Positions 52,038 through 61,237 of a stretch of 64,000 nt of DNA are shown here, piece after piece. Made by a program: the position numbers and the translations under genes. Location of the stretch: assembly GCF_003931855.1 (NCBI RefSeq), contig NZ_CP034248.1, positions 2,046,001 through 2,110,000 of the forward strand, written 5' to 3'. The stretch's first letter is position 1. The number at the start of each line of letters is the position of its first letter. The notes beneath the pieces were generated by a model. That model did no database searches and had not been told where the DNA came from. It was given only the letters and a program-made list of their open reading frames with translations. This DNA is from Paenibacillus lentus (lineage in GTDB: Bacteria > Bacillota > Bacilli > Paenibacillales > Paenibacillaceae).

Positions 52038-52502
52038 ATGTCAAACCAAGTACTAACTGAAACCAATCAAACTTTGCATCAACAATTAAACCTGCAAATC
52101 GCCAACTGGACGGTGCTGTACACGAAGCTGCATCATTTCCATTGGTACGTTAAAGGACCTCAATTCTTTACGCTCCATGAGAAGTTCGAGGAGTTATATA
52201 ATGAAGCAGCTGGATACGTAGATGAAATTGCTGAGCGGTTGTTGGCCATTGGCGGCGAACCGATTAGCACCCTTAAGGAAGCTTTGGCGCAGACGACGAT
52301 CTCCGAAGCTGCAGGCAAACAATCCGCAGAAGAAATGGTCGCAGCTGTAGTAGCTGACTTCGAATCGATCAGCCAAGAGCTGAAGAGCGGAATGGATGCC
52401 GCTGAACAAGCCGAAGATGAAGCAACCGGGGATTTGCTGCTTGGCATGCTGTCCGCACTAGACAAACACAGATGGATGTTGAACGCTTATTTGGGTAAAT
52501 AA
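52038..52502 (+). CDS. dps: Dps-family ferritin-like protein
   Basis: 154 residues. Dps proteins form dodecamers that oxidise and store iron with peroxide and may protect DNA. The ferroxidase region is clear: TKLHHFHWYVKGPQFFTLHEKFEELYNEAAGYVDEIAERLLAIGG (seen as one continuous stretch), with His and Asp/Glu ligands from two subunits. The C-terminal helix is LLLGMLSALDKHRWMLNAYL. ATG at 52038 follows GGAGG by 9 bases. Single gene with its own promoter and terminator. Confidence 0.93.
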   Translation: MSNQVLTETNQTLHQQLNLQIANWTVLYTKLHHFHWYVKGPQFFTLHEKFEELYNEAAGYVDEIAERLLAIGGEPISTLKEALAQTTISEAAGKQSAEEMVAAVVADFESISQELKSGMDAAEQAEDEATGDLLLGMLSALDKHRWMLNAYLGK

Positions 52503-52520
52503 TTTTATAAGCTAACCGAT

Positions 52521-52566
52521 GGAACCTGTTCGATTAGGATAATCTCCTAGCCGGACAGGTTTCTTA
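52521..52566 (+). terminator. Terminator after dps
   Basis: AACCTGTTCG-TTAGGA and TCCTAG-CCGGACAGGTT form a long stem with a short loop, then TTCTTAT. Confidence 0.8.
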
Positions 52567-52644
52567 TAATGTGCGTGCAGGTGGATATTTTATATCGTGA
52601 ATGTCGATCTCTACGAATTAGGCGTATAAAGGGGAAACAGTGAC

Positions 52645-52995
52645 GTGCTTAAAATTAAGAGAATATATGAAAGTCCAGCCATTGATGATGGTAAGCGAAT
52701 ACTTGTGGACAGAATATGGCCGCGCGGCATCAGCAAGGCCGAGGCTCAGTTATCCTTATGGATGAAAGAAGTCGCTCCGAGCACCGAGCTGCGAAAATGG
52801 TTTGCGCACAAACCTGAACGTTTTAGCGAATTTTCCAAGCGTTATAAGCAGGAGCTGGCTGCGCAAGAGGTTCAAGTATTTATCGAACAATTACGCTTTT
52901 GGAACCAAACGGAAACGGTCACTTTACTTTACGCCGCTAGGGATCAGAGGCATAATCATGCACTTGTGCTACAGGAAGTGCTGGAACGTAAATGA
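52645..52995 (+). CDS. DUF488 family protein
   Basis: 116 residues with the DUF488 signature: IKRIYESPAIDDGKRILVDRIWPRGISK, then WMKEVAPSTELRKWFAH and TLLYAARDQRHNHALVLQEVL. The family (YeaO-like) is small, cytoplasmic and of unknown function; a nucleic-acid or stress role has been suggested. It starts with GTG after AAAGGGGAAA. Single gene. Confidence 0.88.
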   Translation: MLKIKRIYESPAIDDGKRILVDRIWPRGISKAEAQLSLWMKEVAPSTELRKWFAHKPERFSEFSKRYKQELAAQEVQVFIEQLRFWNQTETVTLLYAARDQRHNHALVLQEVLERK

Positions 52996-53043
52996 TATGC
53001 AGCGATCCCACAGTCCCAGACAATCTTAAGCAAGCATCGAAGG

Positions 53044-53379
53044 CTATATTGCGGAAGCTTGCCGCATGTCCCGCAGCTGGACATTCGTACTATAAGTTGA
53101 CGATTTGCCGCTTAATTTGAAGGTCGGATAGTTCTCCTCCGCATCAAGCCACAGCGTATCCTCATAGAAAATTTGATGCTGCTGATCGACGACAAAGGAC
53201 AGATCCCCAGCATCAATTGGAAGGTCGAATTGTCCTTTCTGGCTTTGAATCAGCAGTGTATTTACTCCATCACATCCGCAGCCTTCCGTATCGTAATACA
53301 GCTTGATCACACCGGGCTGATTGCCCAAATTATCCCGAAGTCTACGTGCTGCTAACGGCGATACCTCCATTTTTATCAT
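53044..53379 (-). CDS. HesB/IscA-like protein (YqkB family)
   Basis: 111 residues of the iron-sulfur biogenesis HesB-like fold: MEVSPLAARRLRDNLG and IKLYYDTEGCGCDGVNTLLIQS. Only the CGC pair is present and the C-terminal CxC of true A-type carriers is missing, as in the B. subtilis YqkB subgroup, so classic cluster donation is doubtful. ATG at 53379 has AAAGGAG about 8 bases upstream. It is convergent with the DUF488 gene. Confidence 0.85.
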   Translation of the reverse strand: MIKMEVSPLAARRLRDNLGNQPGVIKLYYDTEGCGCDGVNTLLIQSQKGQFDLPIDAGDLSFVVDQQHQIFYEDTLWLDAEENYPTFKLSGKSSTYSTNVQLRDMRQASAI

Positions 53380-53611
53380 CGTTATTACTCCTTTCTTTTT
53401 ATATAAGATGCGATCGTAGGAACATTTTACGTACTTGCCTACATCTCTTTCAATAGGTCTAACTTATATAACTCACCCATTTGTTTTGATTATAGATATT
53501 ATTTTTTATTCAATCAAATTTCTAATTATTTGACTTAGGTTTATAATAGTAAGCATATTGGATTTATCGGCCTATTTCTGGCGAATTCTAATGGAATGGA
53601 TGGTGATTCAA

Positions 53612-54142
53612 ATGGATGTATTGTCGGCAATTCAAAAGCGGAGAGAAATTACGGCGTTTAAGGATGCTGCTATCTCAGAAGAGGATTGGAGCAAGCTCAA
53701 GACGGCCTTGTATCAATCTCCTGCCGGGAACAATTTGCCTTCAAGAGAATTTATTATGATTACAAATAAGAAGCTTCTGGAGCAATTGAGCAAGACGACG
53801 CCTTATATGCGGTGGTTGGAGCAGGCTGCGGCTGGTGTAGCTATTATAGGCAATGAGGAATTGAGCAAGTATTGGCTTCAAGATGCTTCCATCGCTGGAG
53901 GATATCTGTGGCTGGCTGCGACTTCGCTTGGACTTGGTGCTGCTTGGGGGGCGGTCTACCATTCAGAGGATCATAATCAATCGGCCCAGCGGGAAAAATA
54001 TGTACGCGATTTATTAGGTATTCCTGCGAAATATCGTGTAGTGGCCATTCTGGGATTGGGTTATCCGGCCAGCGACCCGCCACCGAAAGAAATGTACGCC
54101 GAGGATACCGTGTTTCATTTGAATAGCTTTAATACACGGTAA
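53612..54142 (+). CDS. Nitroreductase-family flavoprotein
   Basis: 176 residues. The N-terminal VLSAIQKRREITAFKD with the conserved Arg pair, then QSPAGNNLPSREFIMITN and LGLGAAWGAVYHSE, are typical of FMN-dependent nitroreductases that use NAD(P)H. The domain length is standard. Substrate unknown. ATG at 53612 gives the usual family start; the frame is open to 53558. Ends in a strong terminator. Confidence 0.88.
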   Translation: MDVLSAIQKRREITAFKDAAISEEDWSKLKTALYQSPAGNNLPSREFIMITNKKLLEQLSKTTPYMRWLEQAAAGVAIIGNEELSKYWLQDASIAGGYLWLAATSLGLGAAWGAVYHSEDHNQSAQREKYVRDLLGIPAKYRVVAILGLGYPASDPPPKEMYAEDTVFHLNSFNTR

Positions 54143-54156
54143 ATGTTGTTTACTCG

Positions 54157-54201
54157 TAAGCTTCTCATGGAGAGTAGTCATGGGAAGCTTATCTTTTTTT
54201 G
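54157..54201 (+). terminator. Terminator after the nitroreductase gene
   Basis: TAAGCTTC-CATG and CATG-GAAGCTTA form the stem; TCTTTTTTTG follows. Confidence 0.9.
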
Positions 54202-54799
54202 TAGATGATTTTAACCTGCCATCCAGCCCGACAAAGTAAACCGACAAAGTAAATGGAATTCAGGTATTTAAAATATGCAATCTAGTATAAAGTCTACAAT
54301 TAATTGGATTTTAGGTCATTAATACAAAGGTTTTAAACCGGATAATGTTATTGAAGTGTTTTAAATACACGACATCCAACTAAACCGGTATTGTTGCTTT
54401 GTTACAGGATACTGGATACAGGGGATCGAATTGATGGGCTACTGGGTATTTTCTACTGCTATTTGTTATCTGCTAATTGCTAGCTTCTATCTACTATCTA
54501 CTATCTACTACTTCTATACTATTACTTCTATCTTTTGCTGTTATCTTCTATCCTCTACTACTATTGGTTGCTGTCTTCTGCCACAGATTACTATATATCA
54601 GCTATCGGCTATAGTTCTCAGATTCTGGTATTTGCGAAGGGGAGGGAAGGAGTCTTTATTGATCATTGCTGCTCCAGTTTCCGGATGAAGTGGGATGTTT
54701 TTTTCTTTTTTTGATTTGTGACTAAAATCACAATGTCTAAAAATGAATGTCCTACAATGAGAGTAAGGTATAGTTCAAATAAAGAAATGAGGTGCTTGT
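54202..54799. other. Gene-free stretch with repeat element and pyrimidine-rich tract
   Basis: No supported gene. The quartet repeat copy C occupies 54254-54378. From about 54470 to 54590 the plus strand is an imperfect CTA/CTT-rich repeat (CTATCTACTATCTACTATCT). An 85-codon frame across it (54431-54688) encodes a low-complexity hydrophobic string and has no ribosome site. Confidence 0.6.
54254..54378. repeat. Intergenic quartet repeat, copy C (three units)
   Basis: Forward units at 54254-54272 (TGGAATTCAGGTATTTAAA) and 54305-54323 (TGGATTTTAGGTCATTAAT), 51 bases apart, and one reverse unit at 54360-54378. A fourth unit expected near 54410 is not visible. Confidence 0.6.
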
Positions 54800-55264
54800 A
54801 TGGGGAGCGTGAATACATTGCAGGAATTTTCTTTTGACGATATGAAGAAGATTTCAAGGACAGCATTGGGGAACGCGGTACCGATCGAGCTTTATCGTGC
54901 TATACGCCTCATCGGCATGTATCAAGGCCTTCCGATGAAAGGGAAGGGAACGACATTGACGGTTGGCCGGAAAATCGGCGAAAGTCTGCCTGTACATTCC
55001 GTGCAGGATCTGCTCGATTTATTCCGCGACTTGAAGATCGGTGATCCGCAAATTGTCCTTGAAGAAGACAGTAAGCTTTATATTGCGGTGAATGATTGTT
55101 TTTGCGTGGGACTGCCGGAGATCGAAAGCAATTTGGTTTGCGACTTGGAAGGCGCCATTATGGAGGGAGCCCTAAGTAAAATGATGGATAAAAGGGTATT
55201 CGTCAGGGAAATCAAGTGCAATGTTAACGGGGACGACTGCTGCGAGTATGAGGTGCGAATCTAG
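54800..55264 (+). CDS. V4R-domain protein
   Basis: 154 residues. The C-terminal half matches the V4R (4-vinyl reductase) domain, a small-molecule-binding module: YIAVNDCFCVGLPEI, DLEGAIMEGAL and the closing REIKCNVNGDDCCEYEVRI. The three cysteines CX7CC at the end could bind a metal. No DNA-binding or catalytic domain is fused. The ATG has GAGGTG upstream. The cupin gene follows after 62 bases on the same strand. Function unknown; it may sense a ligand or a metal. Confidence 0.8.
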   Translation: MGSVNTLQEFSFDDMKKISRTALGNAVPIELYRAIRLIGMYQGLPMKGKGTTLTVGRKIGESLPVHSVQDLLDLFRDLKIGDPQIVLEEDSKLYIAVNDCFCVGLPEIESNLVCDLEGAIMEGALSKMMDKRVFVREIKCNVNGDDCCEYEVRI

Positions 55265-55326
55265 ATTAGAAATGATCTGCAAGTAACGTCTTATACAGCT
55301 TAATTATTATAAGGAGGAAGATCACG

Positions 55327-55665
55327 ATGGAGAAGCGTCATCTTAACGAGTATCAAGAATATCAGGAGAATAAATTTACGAAGCGCATTGTTTTTAAGGA
55401 AGAGGAGAATGTTATTTTTGTATTGAACTTTGCTCCGGGAGCGGAGCTGCCGACACATAAACACCCTGGTGCAAATGTGTATATTCTAGTCCTTGAAGGT
55501 GCTGGCGAAGTAATCTGTGACGGGCAATCATCCTCCGTCACCAAAGGAGACATCCTTCATATTACCGGGGACGAGGAATTCTCGTATCGCGGTGGTGAGG
55601 CGAACTCCAGTCTGTATGTTGTACTGACGAAAACACCTAATGAAAACTACGCCAAGAATGTTTGA
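55327..55665 (+). CDS. Cupin-domain protein
   Basis: 112 residues, a single cupin barrel. Motif 1 is GAELPTHKHPGANVYILVLEGAG with metal-binding His residues; motif 2 is GDILHITGDEEFSYRGGE. Metal-dependent sugar or small-molecule binding is likely; no enzymatic role can be assigned. ATG follows AAGGAGGAAG. It may be co-transcribed with the V4R gene. Confidence 0.85.
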   Translation: MEKRHLNEYQEYQENKFTKRIVFKEEENVIFVLNFAPGAELPTHKHPGANVYILVLEGAGEVICDGQSSSVTKGDILHITGDEEFSYRGGEANSSLYVVLTKTPNENYAKNV

Positions 55666-55817
55666 GGCCGCTTCTAAGCTGTCCTTTGACTATCTTTTGA
55701 CCACGGGCTATGTTGGTTTGAACCTGCAATGATAAAGATGGTGCCAACATGTGTAGAGATAGTGTTTAAAAAAATAGGAGATCCTCTCAAGTAAAAGATG
55801 GGGTCTCCCCGCAAGCT

Positions 55818-55858
55818 GATGGTGAACAAGGATTGCTCCTTGGTTCACCATTTTTTAT
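55818..55858 (+). terminator. Terminator between the cupin gene and modB
   Basis: ATGGTGAAC-AAGGA and TCCTTG-GTTCACCAT pair, followed by TTTTTT on the plus strand. It overlaps the end of modB. A second small hairpin GGGGTCTCCCC lies at 55798-55810. Confidence 0.75.
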
Positions 55859-56522
55859 GCGTTCGCCGAGTCAACAGCAGCAGCAGGAAGGAAATTAAAA
55901 TAATTGTAATTGTCCAGGCCCAGGCTAGCTCGGTATTCCCGGTATCGACGGCAACGTAAATTGCGGTGGGGAGGGTCTGTGTCTTACCCGGTATATTGCC
56001 AGCGAACATGATAGTGGCTCCAAATTCCCCTAGTCCACGGGCAAACCCAAGTATATAAGCTGTAATCAAGGATTGAATGCTGAGCGGCAGTGTAATATAT
56101 CGAAATACTTGCCATTCACTGGCTCCGCTGGATCGCCCCGCATCCTCCAACTCCTGATCTACCGAAGCAAATGCAGATTTCATCGTCTGGTAGACGAGCG
56201 GAAATGAGACGACGATGGAGGCAATGACCGCCGCCCACCAAGAGAATATGAGGGGCGAGGAGAATAGCCATTCGACGAAACGGCCGATTCCGCTCCTTCT
56301 GCCCAGGAGGACCAGCAGCAAAAAACCCACAACCGTTGGAGGCAGTACGAGCGGCAGCATAAGTAGAGTCTCTAGTATAATTTTGCCTTTCCATCTCTGG
56401 CTGGACATCCACCGGGCCATGGCCGTACCTAGAATCATGACTAGCACACTGGAAAGCAGGGCGACTTGCAGGGATAAGCGGATTGGCTGCCAAAATTCAG
56501 GCCAAGGTATTTGCACACTCAT
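55845..56522 (-). CDS. modB: Molybdate ABC transporter permease ModB
   Basis: Inner-membrane permease of 225 residues with five to six helices. The EAA-type loop is DQELEDAGRSSGASEWQVFRYITLPLS; LMLPLVLPPTVVGFLLL and GFARGLGEFGATIMFAGNIPG are ModB signatures. It overlaps modA by 4 bases (ATGA). No modC ATPase gene follows, so energy must come from an ATPase encoded elsewhere. Molybdate is the cofactor metal of the nitrate reductase encoded next to the operon. Confidence 0.93.
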   Translation of the reverse strand: MSVQIPWPEFWQPIRLSLQVALLSSVLVMILGTAMARWMSSQRWKGKIILETLLMLPLVLPPTVVGFLLLVLLGRRSGIGRFVEWLFSSPLIFSWWAAVIASIVVSFPLVYQTMKSAFASVDQELEDAGRSSGASEWQVFRYITLPLSIQSLITAYILGFARGLGEFGATIMFAGNIPGKTQTLPTAIYVAVDTGNTELAWAWTITIILISFLLLLLTRRTHKKW

Positions 56523-57301
56523 AAGGATTGTGCTGGAGCGAAGCCGTATTTAACCCAAATGTCCAGTGCCTCTTTGGATTGAAGATAGTTATAGAGCTCC
56601 GCTGCTTCCTTGCTATGTTTGGTGGACTTGATGACGCCGATTGGATACTCGACAGGAGTGTAGATGGCTGGATCAACGGAAAAAGCGACCTTCACCGCTT
56701 TAGAGGTCAGCGCATCAGACTGATAGACGAACCCTGCATCAGCGTTCCCCGTCTCTACATATTGCAGTACCTGCCGAACATCTTTGGCTTGTACCACTTT
56801 TGACTGGAGATTATCCCACAGCTGGGTAGACATTAGAGCTTCCTTAGCATAGCTGCCCGCCGGGACACTCTCCGGAATTCCCAGAGCGACCATCTTAATC
56901 CGCTTATCGCTTAAATCTTGCAGTCCCTTAATTTCCGCGAAGTTCTCGTTCGGTATGATAACGACAAGCTTATTCGTCAATAGACTCCTATGCTGCCCGG
57001 CATCAATCATGCCTTGTTCTAAAAGGGCGTTCATATTTTTAGCAGCCGCAGAGAGAAATATGTCAACAGGCGCACCTTGCTCGATTTGCTTCTGCAAGGC
57101 GCCGGAGCCTCCGAAGTTAAAGGTAAGCTTAACTGCCGGATGCTGTGCTTCATAAGAGTCTTGTATTTCTTTCATGGCATCTGTAAGACTGGCTGCTGCT
57201 GAAATCGTCAACTCGACCTGCTCTTGTGGAGCCGCACTGCAGCCAGTAAATACAAGGGATATTAACAGGGATAAGGTCAGAAAGGTTCTCGAGCTTTTCA
57301 T
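56519..57301 (-). CDS. modA: Molybdate-binding lipoprotein ModA
   Basis: Surface-bound molybdate receptor of 260 residues. The signal peptide ends with lipobox FTGC. Family features are ISAAASLTDAMKEIQDSYE, FNFGGSGALQKQIEQGAPVDIFLSA and ETGNADAGFVYQSDA, which supply the oxyanion-binding Ser/Thr and Tyr residues. Divergent from narG, with a 260-base intergenic gap. Its neighbourhood supports molybdate rather than sulfate as ligand. Confidence 0.93.
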   Translation of the reverse strand: MKSSRTFLTLSLLISLVFTGCSAAPQEQVELTISAAASLTDAMKEIQDSYEAQHPAVKLTFNFGGSGALQKQIEQGAPVDIFLSAAAKNMNALLEQGMIDAGQHRSLLTNKLVVIIPNENFAEIKGLQDLSDKRIKMVALGIPESVPAGSYAKEALMSTQLWDNLQSKVVQAKDVRQVLQYVETGNADAGFVYQSDALTSKAVKVAFSVDPAIYTPVEYPIGVIKSTKHSKEAAELYNYLQSKEALDIWVKYGFAPAQSL

Positions 57302-57562
57302 ACATACAAACTCCCTTTCAAGTTATGGTGCCGTATTGCTAAATGATTTGCGTTTCATTATAAGTGGTTGTGACCCAGGAAGTAAACCCTGTTCGCTAGT
57401 GAAGAAACGATTCTCGAAAGAAAGAGGGATTTCCCCGAAACGATATTAGGAATTCCCCTTATAGGAATGAGAATGACTCCCTTCCATAATAGATGTATAG
57501 ACTAGACAAATTATTGATTCCCGTCATATCTTTGTCATTCTGCAGAAGGGGTGATTCGTCCA

Positions 57563-60500
57563 GTGAAACGGAAATTCGGACTGAAGTTTTTTAAGCCGAT
57601 AGAAAGCTACTCTGATAATTGGTCGATTCTTGAAGAGAAGGATCGTACTTGGGAGAATATGTACCGCGGGCGTTGGGCGCATGACAAGGTCGTTCGCACG
57701 ACGCACGGTGTCAATTGTACTGGCTCTTGCAGCTGGAAGGTCTTCGTAAAGAACGGAATTATTACCTGGGAAAACCAGCAGATCGATTATCCGTCATGCG
57801 GCCCGGATATGCCGGAATTTGAACCGCGCGGTTGCCCGCGCGGCGCTTCGTTTTCTTGGTATGAATATAGTCCGTTGCGAGTGAAATATCCGTATATGCG
57901 GGGCCGGCTCTTTAGAATGTGGAAGCAAGCCCTGAAGGAAACGACAGATCCGGTAGCCGCCTGGGCAAGCATTGTGGAAAATCCAGAAAAGGCCAGATCC
58001 TACAAGCAGGCCCGGGGAAAAGGGGGGCATGTCCGCGTATCCTGGGAGGATGCAACGCAAATGATCTCGGCGCAGCTCATCTACACGATCCGCAAGTATG
58101 GCCCGGACCGGATTGCCGGCTTCACGCCGATTCCTGCGATGTCGATGATCAGCTATGCATCGGGAGCCCGGTTCATCTCTCTATTGGGCGGCGAAATGCT
58201 AAGCTTCTATGATTGGTATGCCGATCTTCCGCCCGCCTCTCCGCAAATATGGGGGGAGCAAACAGATGTGCCGGAATCTAGCGATTGGTACAACTCAGGT
58301 TATCTGATTATGTGGGGCTCTAACGTACCGCTTACGCGTACACCCGATGCTCACTTTATGACCGAGGTTCGCTATAAGGGCACCAAAGTGGTGTCGGTGG
58401 CCCCGGACTATGCGGAAAACGTCAAGTTCGCAGATAATTGGCTGGCGCCAAATCCGGGGACAGATGCGGCGATTGCCCAAGCGATGACCCATGTTATTTT
58501 GAGTGAATTTTATCATGAGCGTCAGGAGCCGATGTTCCTTGACTATGCCAAACAGTATACGGATATGCCGTTCCTTATTCTTTTGGATCCATATGAAGGC
58601 AGTTACAAGGCAGGACGCTTCTTGCGAGCCAGTGATCTTGGAGATACATCGCAGCATGCGGAATGGAAGCCGGTTATTTTCGATGAAGATGCGAACGAAA
58701 TTACGGTTCCTAATGGAACGCTGGGGCAGCGGTGGGAGAAGGATAAGAAATGGAACCTGATTCTGGAGCGTGAAGACGGTACGAAGATTATGCCGGCGCT
58801 TTCCGTGGAATCCCACGGCGCACAATGGGAAGAAATGGTATTTCCGTTCTTTGACCAAACCGGAAACGGCACCTTCAAGCGTTCGATTCCAGCCCGAAAA
58901 ATCCAGCTTGCCGATGGCACGGAACGCCTAGCCGTTACTGTATATGACTTAATGCTGAGTCAATACGGCGTGCGGCGCACTGGCAGTGAGCACGAAGCGG
59001 CTGGATATGATGACGCCTCAACCCACTATACTCCTGCATGGCAGGAAGCCATTACTGGCGTCAAACCGTCCATCGTTATTCAGATTGCCCGTGAATTCGC
59101 GCAGAACTCGCTGGATACCGGGGGACGCTCCATGATTATTATGGGCGCCGGGATTAATCACTGGTTTAACAGCGACACGATCTACCGTTCCATTTTGAAC
59201 CTGGTCATATTGACGGCATCGCAGGGCGTGAACGGCGGCGGCTGGGCGCATTATGTAGGACAAGAGAAATGTCGTCCAATCGAAGGCTGGTCTGCGATCT
59301 CCTTTGCGAAGGACTGGCAGGGGGCAGCGCGTCAGCAGAATGCCACCTCTTTCTTCTATTTTGCAACAGATCAATGGAAATATGAGGAGACGGGTACGAA
59401 TGCATTGAAATCGCCCACTGGGGGAGAGGTTCGCTACCAGCACCCGGCGGACTACAATGTGCTTGCCGCACGTTTAGGCTGGCTTCCGTCCTATCCGCAA
59501 TTCAACAAGAGCAGCCTGACCATGGCAGAGGAAGCGGCCCAGCAGGGAAAAACAGATCACGACAGCATTATACAACATACTTTGGATCAGATCGTATCCG
59601 GGGATACCAAGTTCGCTATTGAAGATCCGGATGCGCCGGAGAATTTCCCGCGCACGCTATTTGTTTGGCGCTCGAATCTGATATCGAGTTCTGCAAAAGG
59701 GCAGGAGTACTTTATGAAGCACCTGCTAGGCGCATCAGACGGGCTGCTGTCTACGCCGAATGAGGAGGAGAAGCCGGAGGAAATTACCTGGCGCGAAGAG
59801 GTTGAAGGAAAGCTGGATTTGCTTGTCGCGCTGGATTTCCGGATGACAGCGACGCCGATGTATGCGGATATCGTATTGCCTGCTGCAACCTGGTATGAGA
59901 AGACAGATCTGTCCTCTACGGATATGCATCCGTTCGTTCACCCGTTCAACCCGGCGGTCGATCCACTATGGGAATCTCGTTCAGATTGGGATATTTACCG
60001 GACGATTGCCAGAGACTTCTCGGACATGGCGAAGGAGCATCTGCCAGGCGTGTATAAGGATGTCGTAACCACGCCGCTTGCTCATGATTCCGTGAACGAA
60101 ATCGCCCAGCCTTTCGGTGTCATCAAGGATTGGCATAAAGGCGAAGCTGATCCGATCCCCGGCAAGACCATGCCGAATCTGAGCATTGTTGAGCGCGACT
60201 ACACGAAGATTTATGACAAATATATTACCCTTGGTCCAAATTTAAGTACTGGAAAAGTGGGGGCTCACGGTGTCAGCTTCTCAGTCGCCGAGGAATACGA
60301 GGAATTGAAGCGCATTAACGGTACTTATCATGATGATTCCATTAAAAATGGGCTTCCGAAGCTCCAAACGGCTCGTCATGCCGCAGAGGCCATCCTGAAT
60401 CTATCTTCGGCCACGAATGGCAGGGTGTCCCAGCGCGCATGGGAATCGGCGGAGCAGGATACAGGTGTTGAACTAAAAGACATTTCCGCTGACCGTGCGG

Positions 60501-61237
60501 CTGAACGGATTACGTTCGAGAGCATTACGGTGCAGCCCCGCGAGGTCATACCAACTCCGGTATTTAGCGGGTCCAACAAGATGGGACGGCGATATTCGCC
60601 ATTCACTACGAATATCGAGAGACTTGTCCCTTTCCGTACGCTTACCGGCAGACAGCATTTCTATATTGACCATGAGTTGTTCCTGCAATTCGGCGAGGCG
60701 TTGCCGGTCTATAAGCCAACCTTGCCGCCCATGGTGTTCGGCCCTAGGGACAAGCAAATTACCGGCGGGACGGATGCGCTTGTACTTCGCTATTTAACGC
60801 CGCACGGCAAATGGAATATTCACAGCATGTACCAGGATAATCTCCATATGCTGACCTTATTCCGCGGCGGCCCGACGGTCTGGATCAACGACGAGGATGC
60901 CGCAGCTCATCAGATTCAAGATAATGACTGGCTTGAAGTGTATAACCGTAACGGAGTCGTTACAGCACGGGCCGTGGTTAGTCATCGCATGCCGAAAGGC
61001 ACGATGTTCATGTATCACGCGCAGGATAAGCACATTAACGTGCCGGGCTCGGAAATTACGAAGGAACGCGGCGGAAGCCACAATGCGCCGACGCGAATTC
61101 ACGTTAAGCCAACGCAAATGGTTGGCGGCTACGCCCAACTCAGCTATGGCTTCAACTATTACGGACCGATCGGGAATCAGCGGGATGTTTATGTTGCTGT
61201 CCGTAAGATGAAGGAGGTTGACTGGCTTGAAGATTAA
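57563..61237 (+). CDS. narG: Respiratory nitrate reductase alpha subunit NarG
   Basis: Catalytic subunit of about 1224 residues, close to E. coli NarG (1247). It reduces nitrate to nitrite at a molybdenum bis-MGD centre on the cytoplasmic face. The FS0 iron-sulfur site shows H-x3-C-x3-C in THGVNCTGSCSWKVF and a later Cys in RGCPRG. The Mo-ligand Asp lies in YADLPPASPQIWGEQTD. No twin-arginine signal, as usual for NarG. GTG at 57563 sits about 10 bases after AAGGGG; GTG at 57551 abuts it. First gene of narGHJI. TTGAT-TCCC-GTCAT at 57514 weakly resembles an Fnr site. Confidence 0.96.
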   Translation: MKRKFGLKFFKPIESYSDNWSILEEKDRTWENMYRGRWAHDKVVRTTHGVNCTGSCSWKVFVKNGIITWENQQIDYPSCGPDMPEFEPRGCPRGASFSWYEYSPLRVKYPYMRGRLFRMWKQALKETTDPVAAWASIVENPEKARSYKQARGKGGHVRVSWEDATQMISAQLIYTIRKYGPDRIAGFTPIPAMSMISYASGARFISLLGGEMLSFYDWYADLPPASPQIWGEQTDVPESSDWYNSGYLIMWGSNVPLTRTPDAHFMTEVRYKGTKVVSVAPDYAENVKFADNWLAPNPGTDAAIAQAMTHVILSEFYHERQEPMFLDYAKQYTDMPFLILLDPYEGSYKAGRFLRASDLGDTSQHAEWKPVIFDEDANEITVPNGTLGQRWEKDKKWNLILEREDGTKIMPALSVESHGAQWEEMVFPFFDQTGNGTFKRSIPARKIQLADGTERLAVTVYDLMLSQYGVRRTGSEHEAAGYDDASTHYTPAWQEAITGVKPSIVIQIAREFAQNSLDTGGRSMIIMGAGINHWFNSDTIYRSILNLVILTASQGVNGGGWAHYVGQEKCRPIEGWSAISFAKDWQGAARQQNATSFFYFATDQWKYEETGTNALKSPTGGEVRYQHPADYNVLAARLGWLPSYPQFNKSSLTMAEEAAQQGKTDHDSIIQHTLDQIVSGDTKFAIEDPDAPENFPRTLFVWRSNLISSSAKGQEYFMKHLLGASDGLLSTPNEEEKPEEITWREEVEGKLDLLVALDFRMTATPMYADIVLPAATWYEKTDLSSTDMHPFVHPFNPAVDPLWESRSDWDIYRTIARDFSDMAKEHLPGVYKDVVTTPLAHDSVNEIAQPFGVIKDWHKGEADPIPGKTMPNLSIVERDYTKIYDKYITLGPNLSTGKVGAHGVSFSVAEEYEELKRINGTYHDDSIKNGLPKLQTARHAAEAILNLSSATNGRVSQRAWESAEQDTGVELKDISADRAAERITFESITVQPREVIPTPVFSGSNKMGRRYSPFTTNIERLVPFRTLTGRQHFYIDHELFLQFGEALPVYKPTLPPMVFGPRDKQITGGTDALVLRYLTPHGKWNIHSMYQDNLHMLTLFRGGPTVWINDEDAAAHQIQDNDWLEVYNRNGVVTARAVVSHRMPKGTMFMYHAQDKHINVPGSEITKERGGSHNAPTRIHVKPTQMVGGYAQLSYGFNYYGPIGNQRDVYVAVRKMKEVDWLED

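Noticed and set aside
54431-54688. 85-codon plus-strand frame across the pyrimidine-rich tract
   Set aside because: Low-complexity hydrophobic translation produced by a CTA/CTT repeat, no ribosome site, no recognised family.
57514-57527. TTGATTCCCGTCAT as an Fnr site for narG
   Set aside because: Only one half matches and the B. subtilis-type TGTGA-N6-TCACA is absent; too weak to call.
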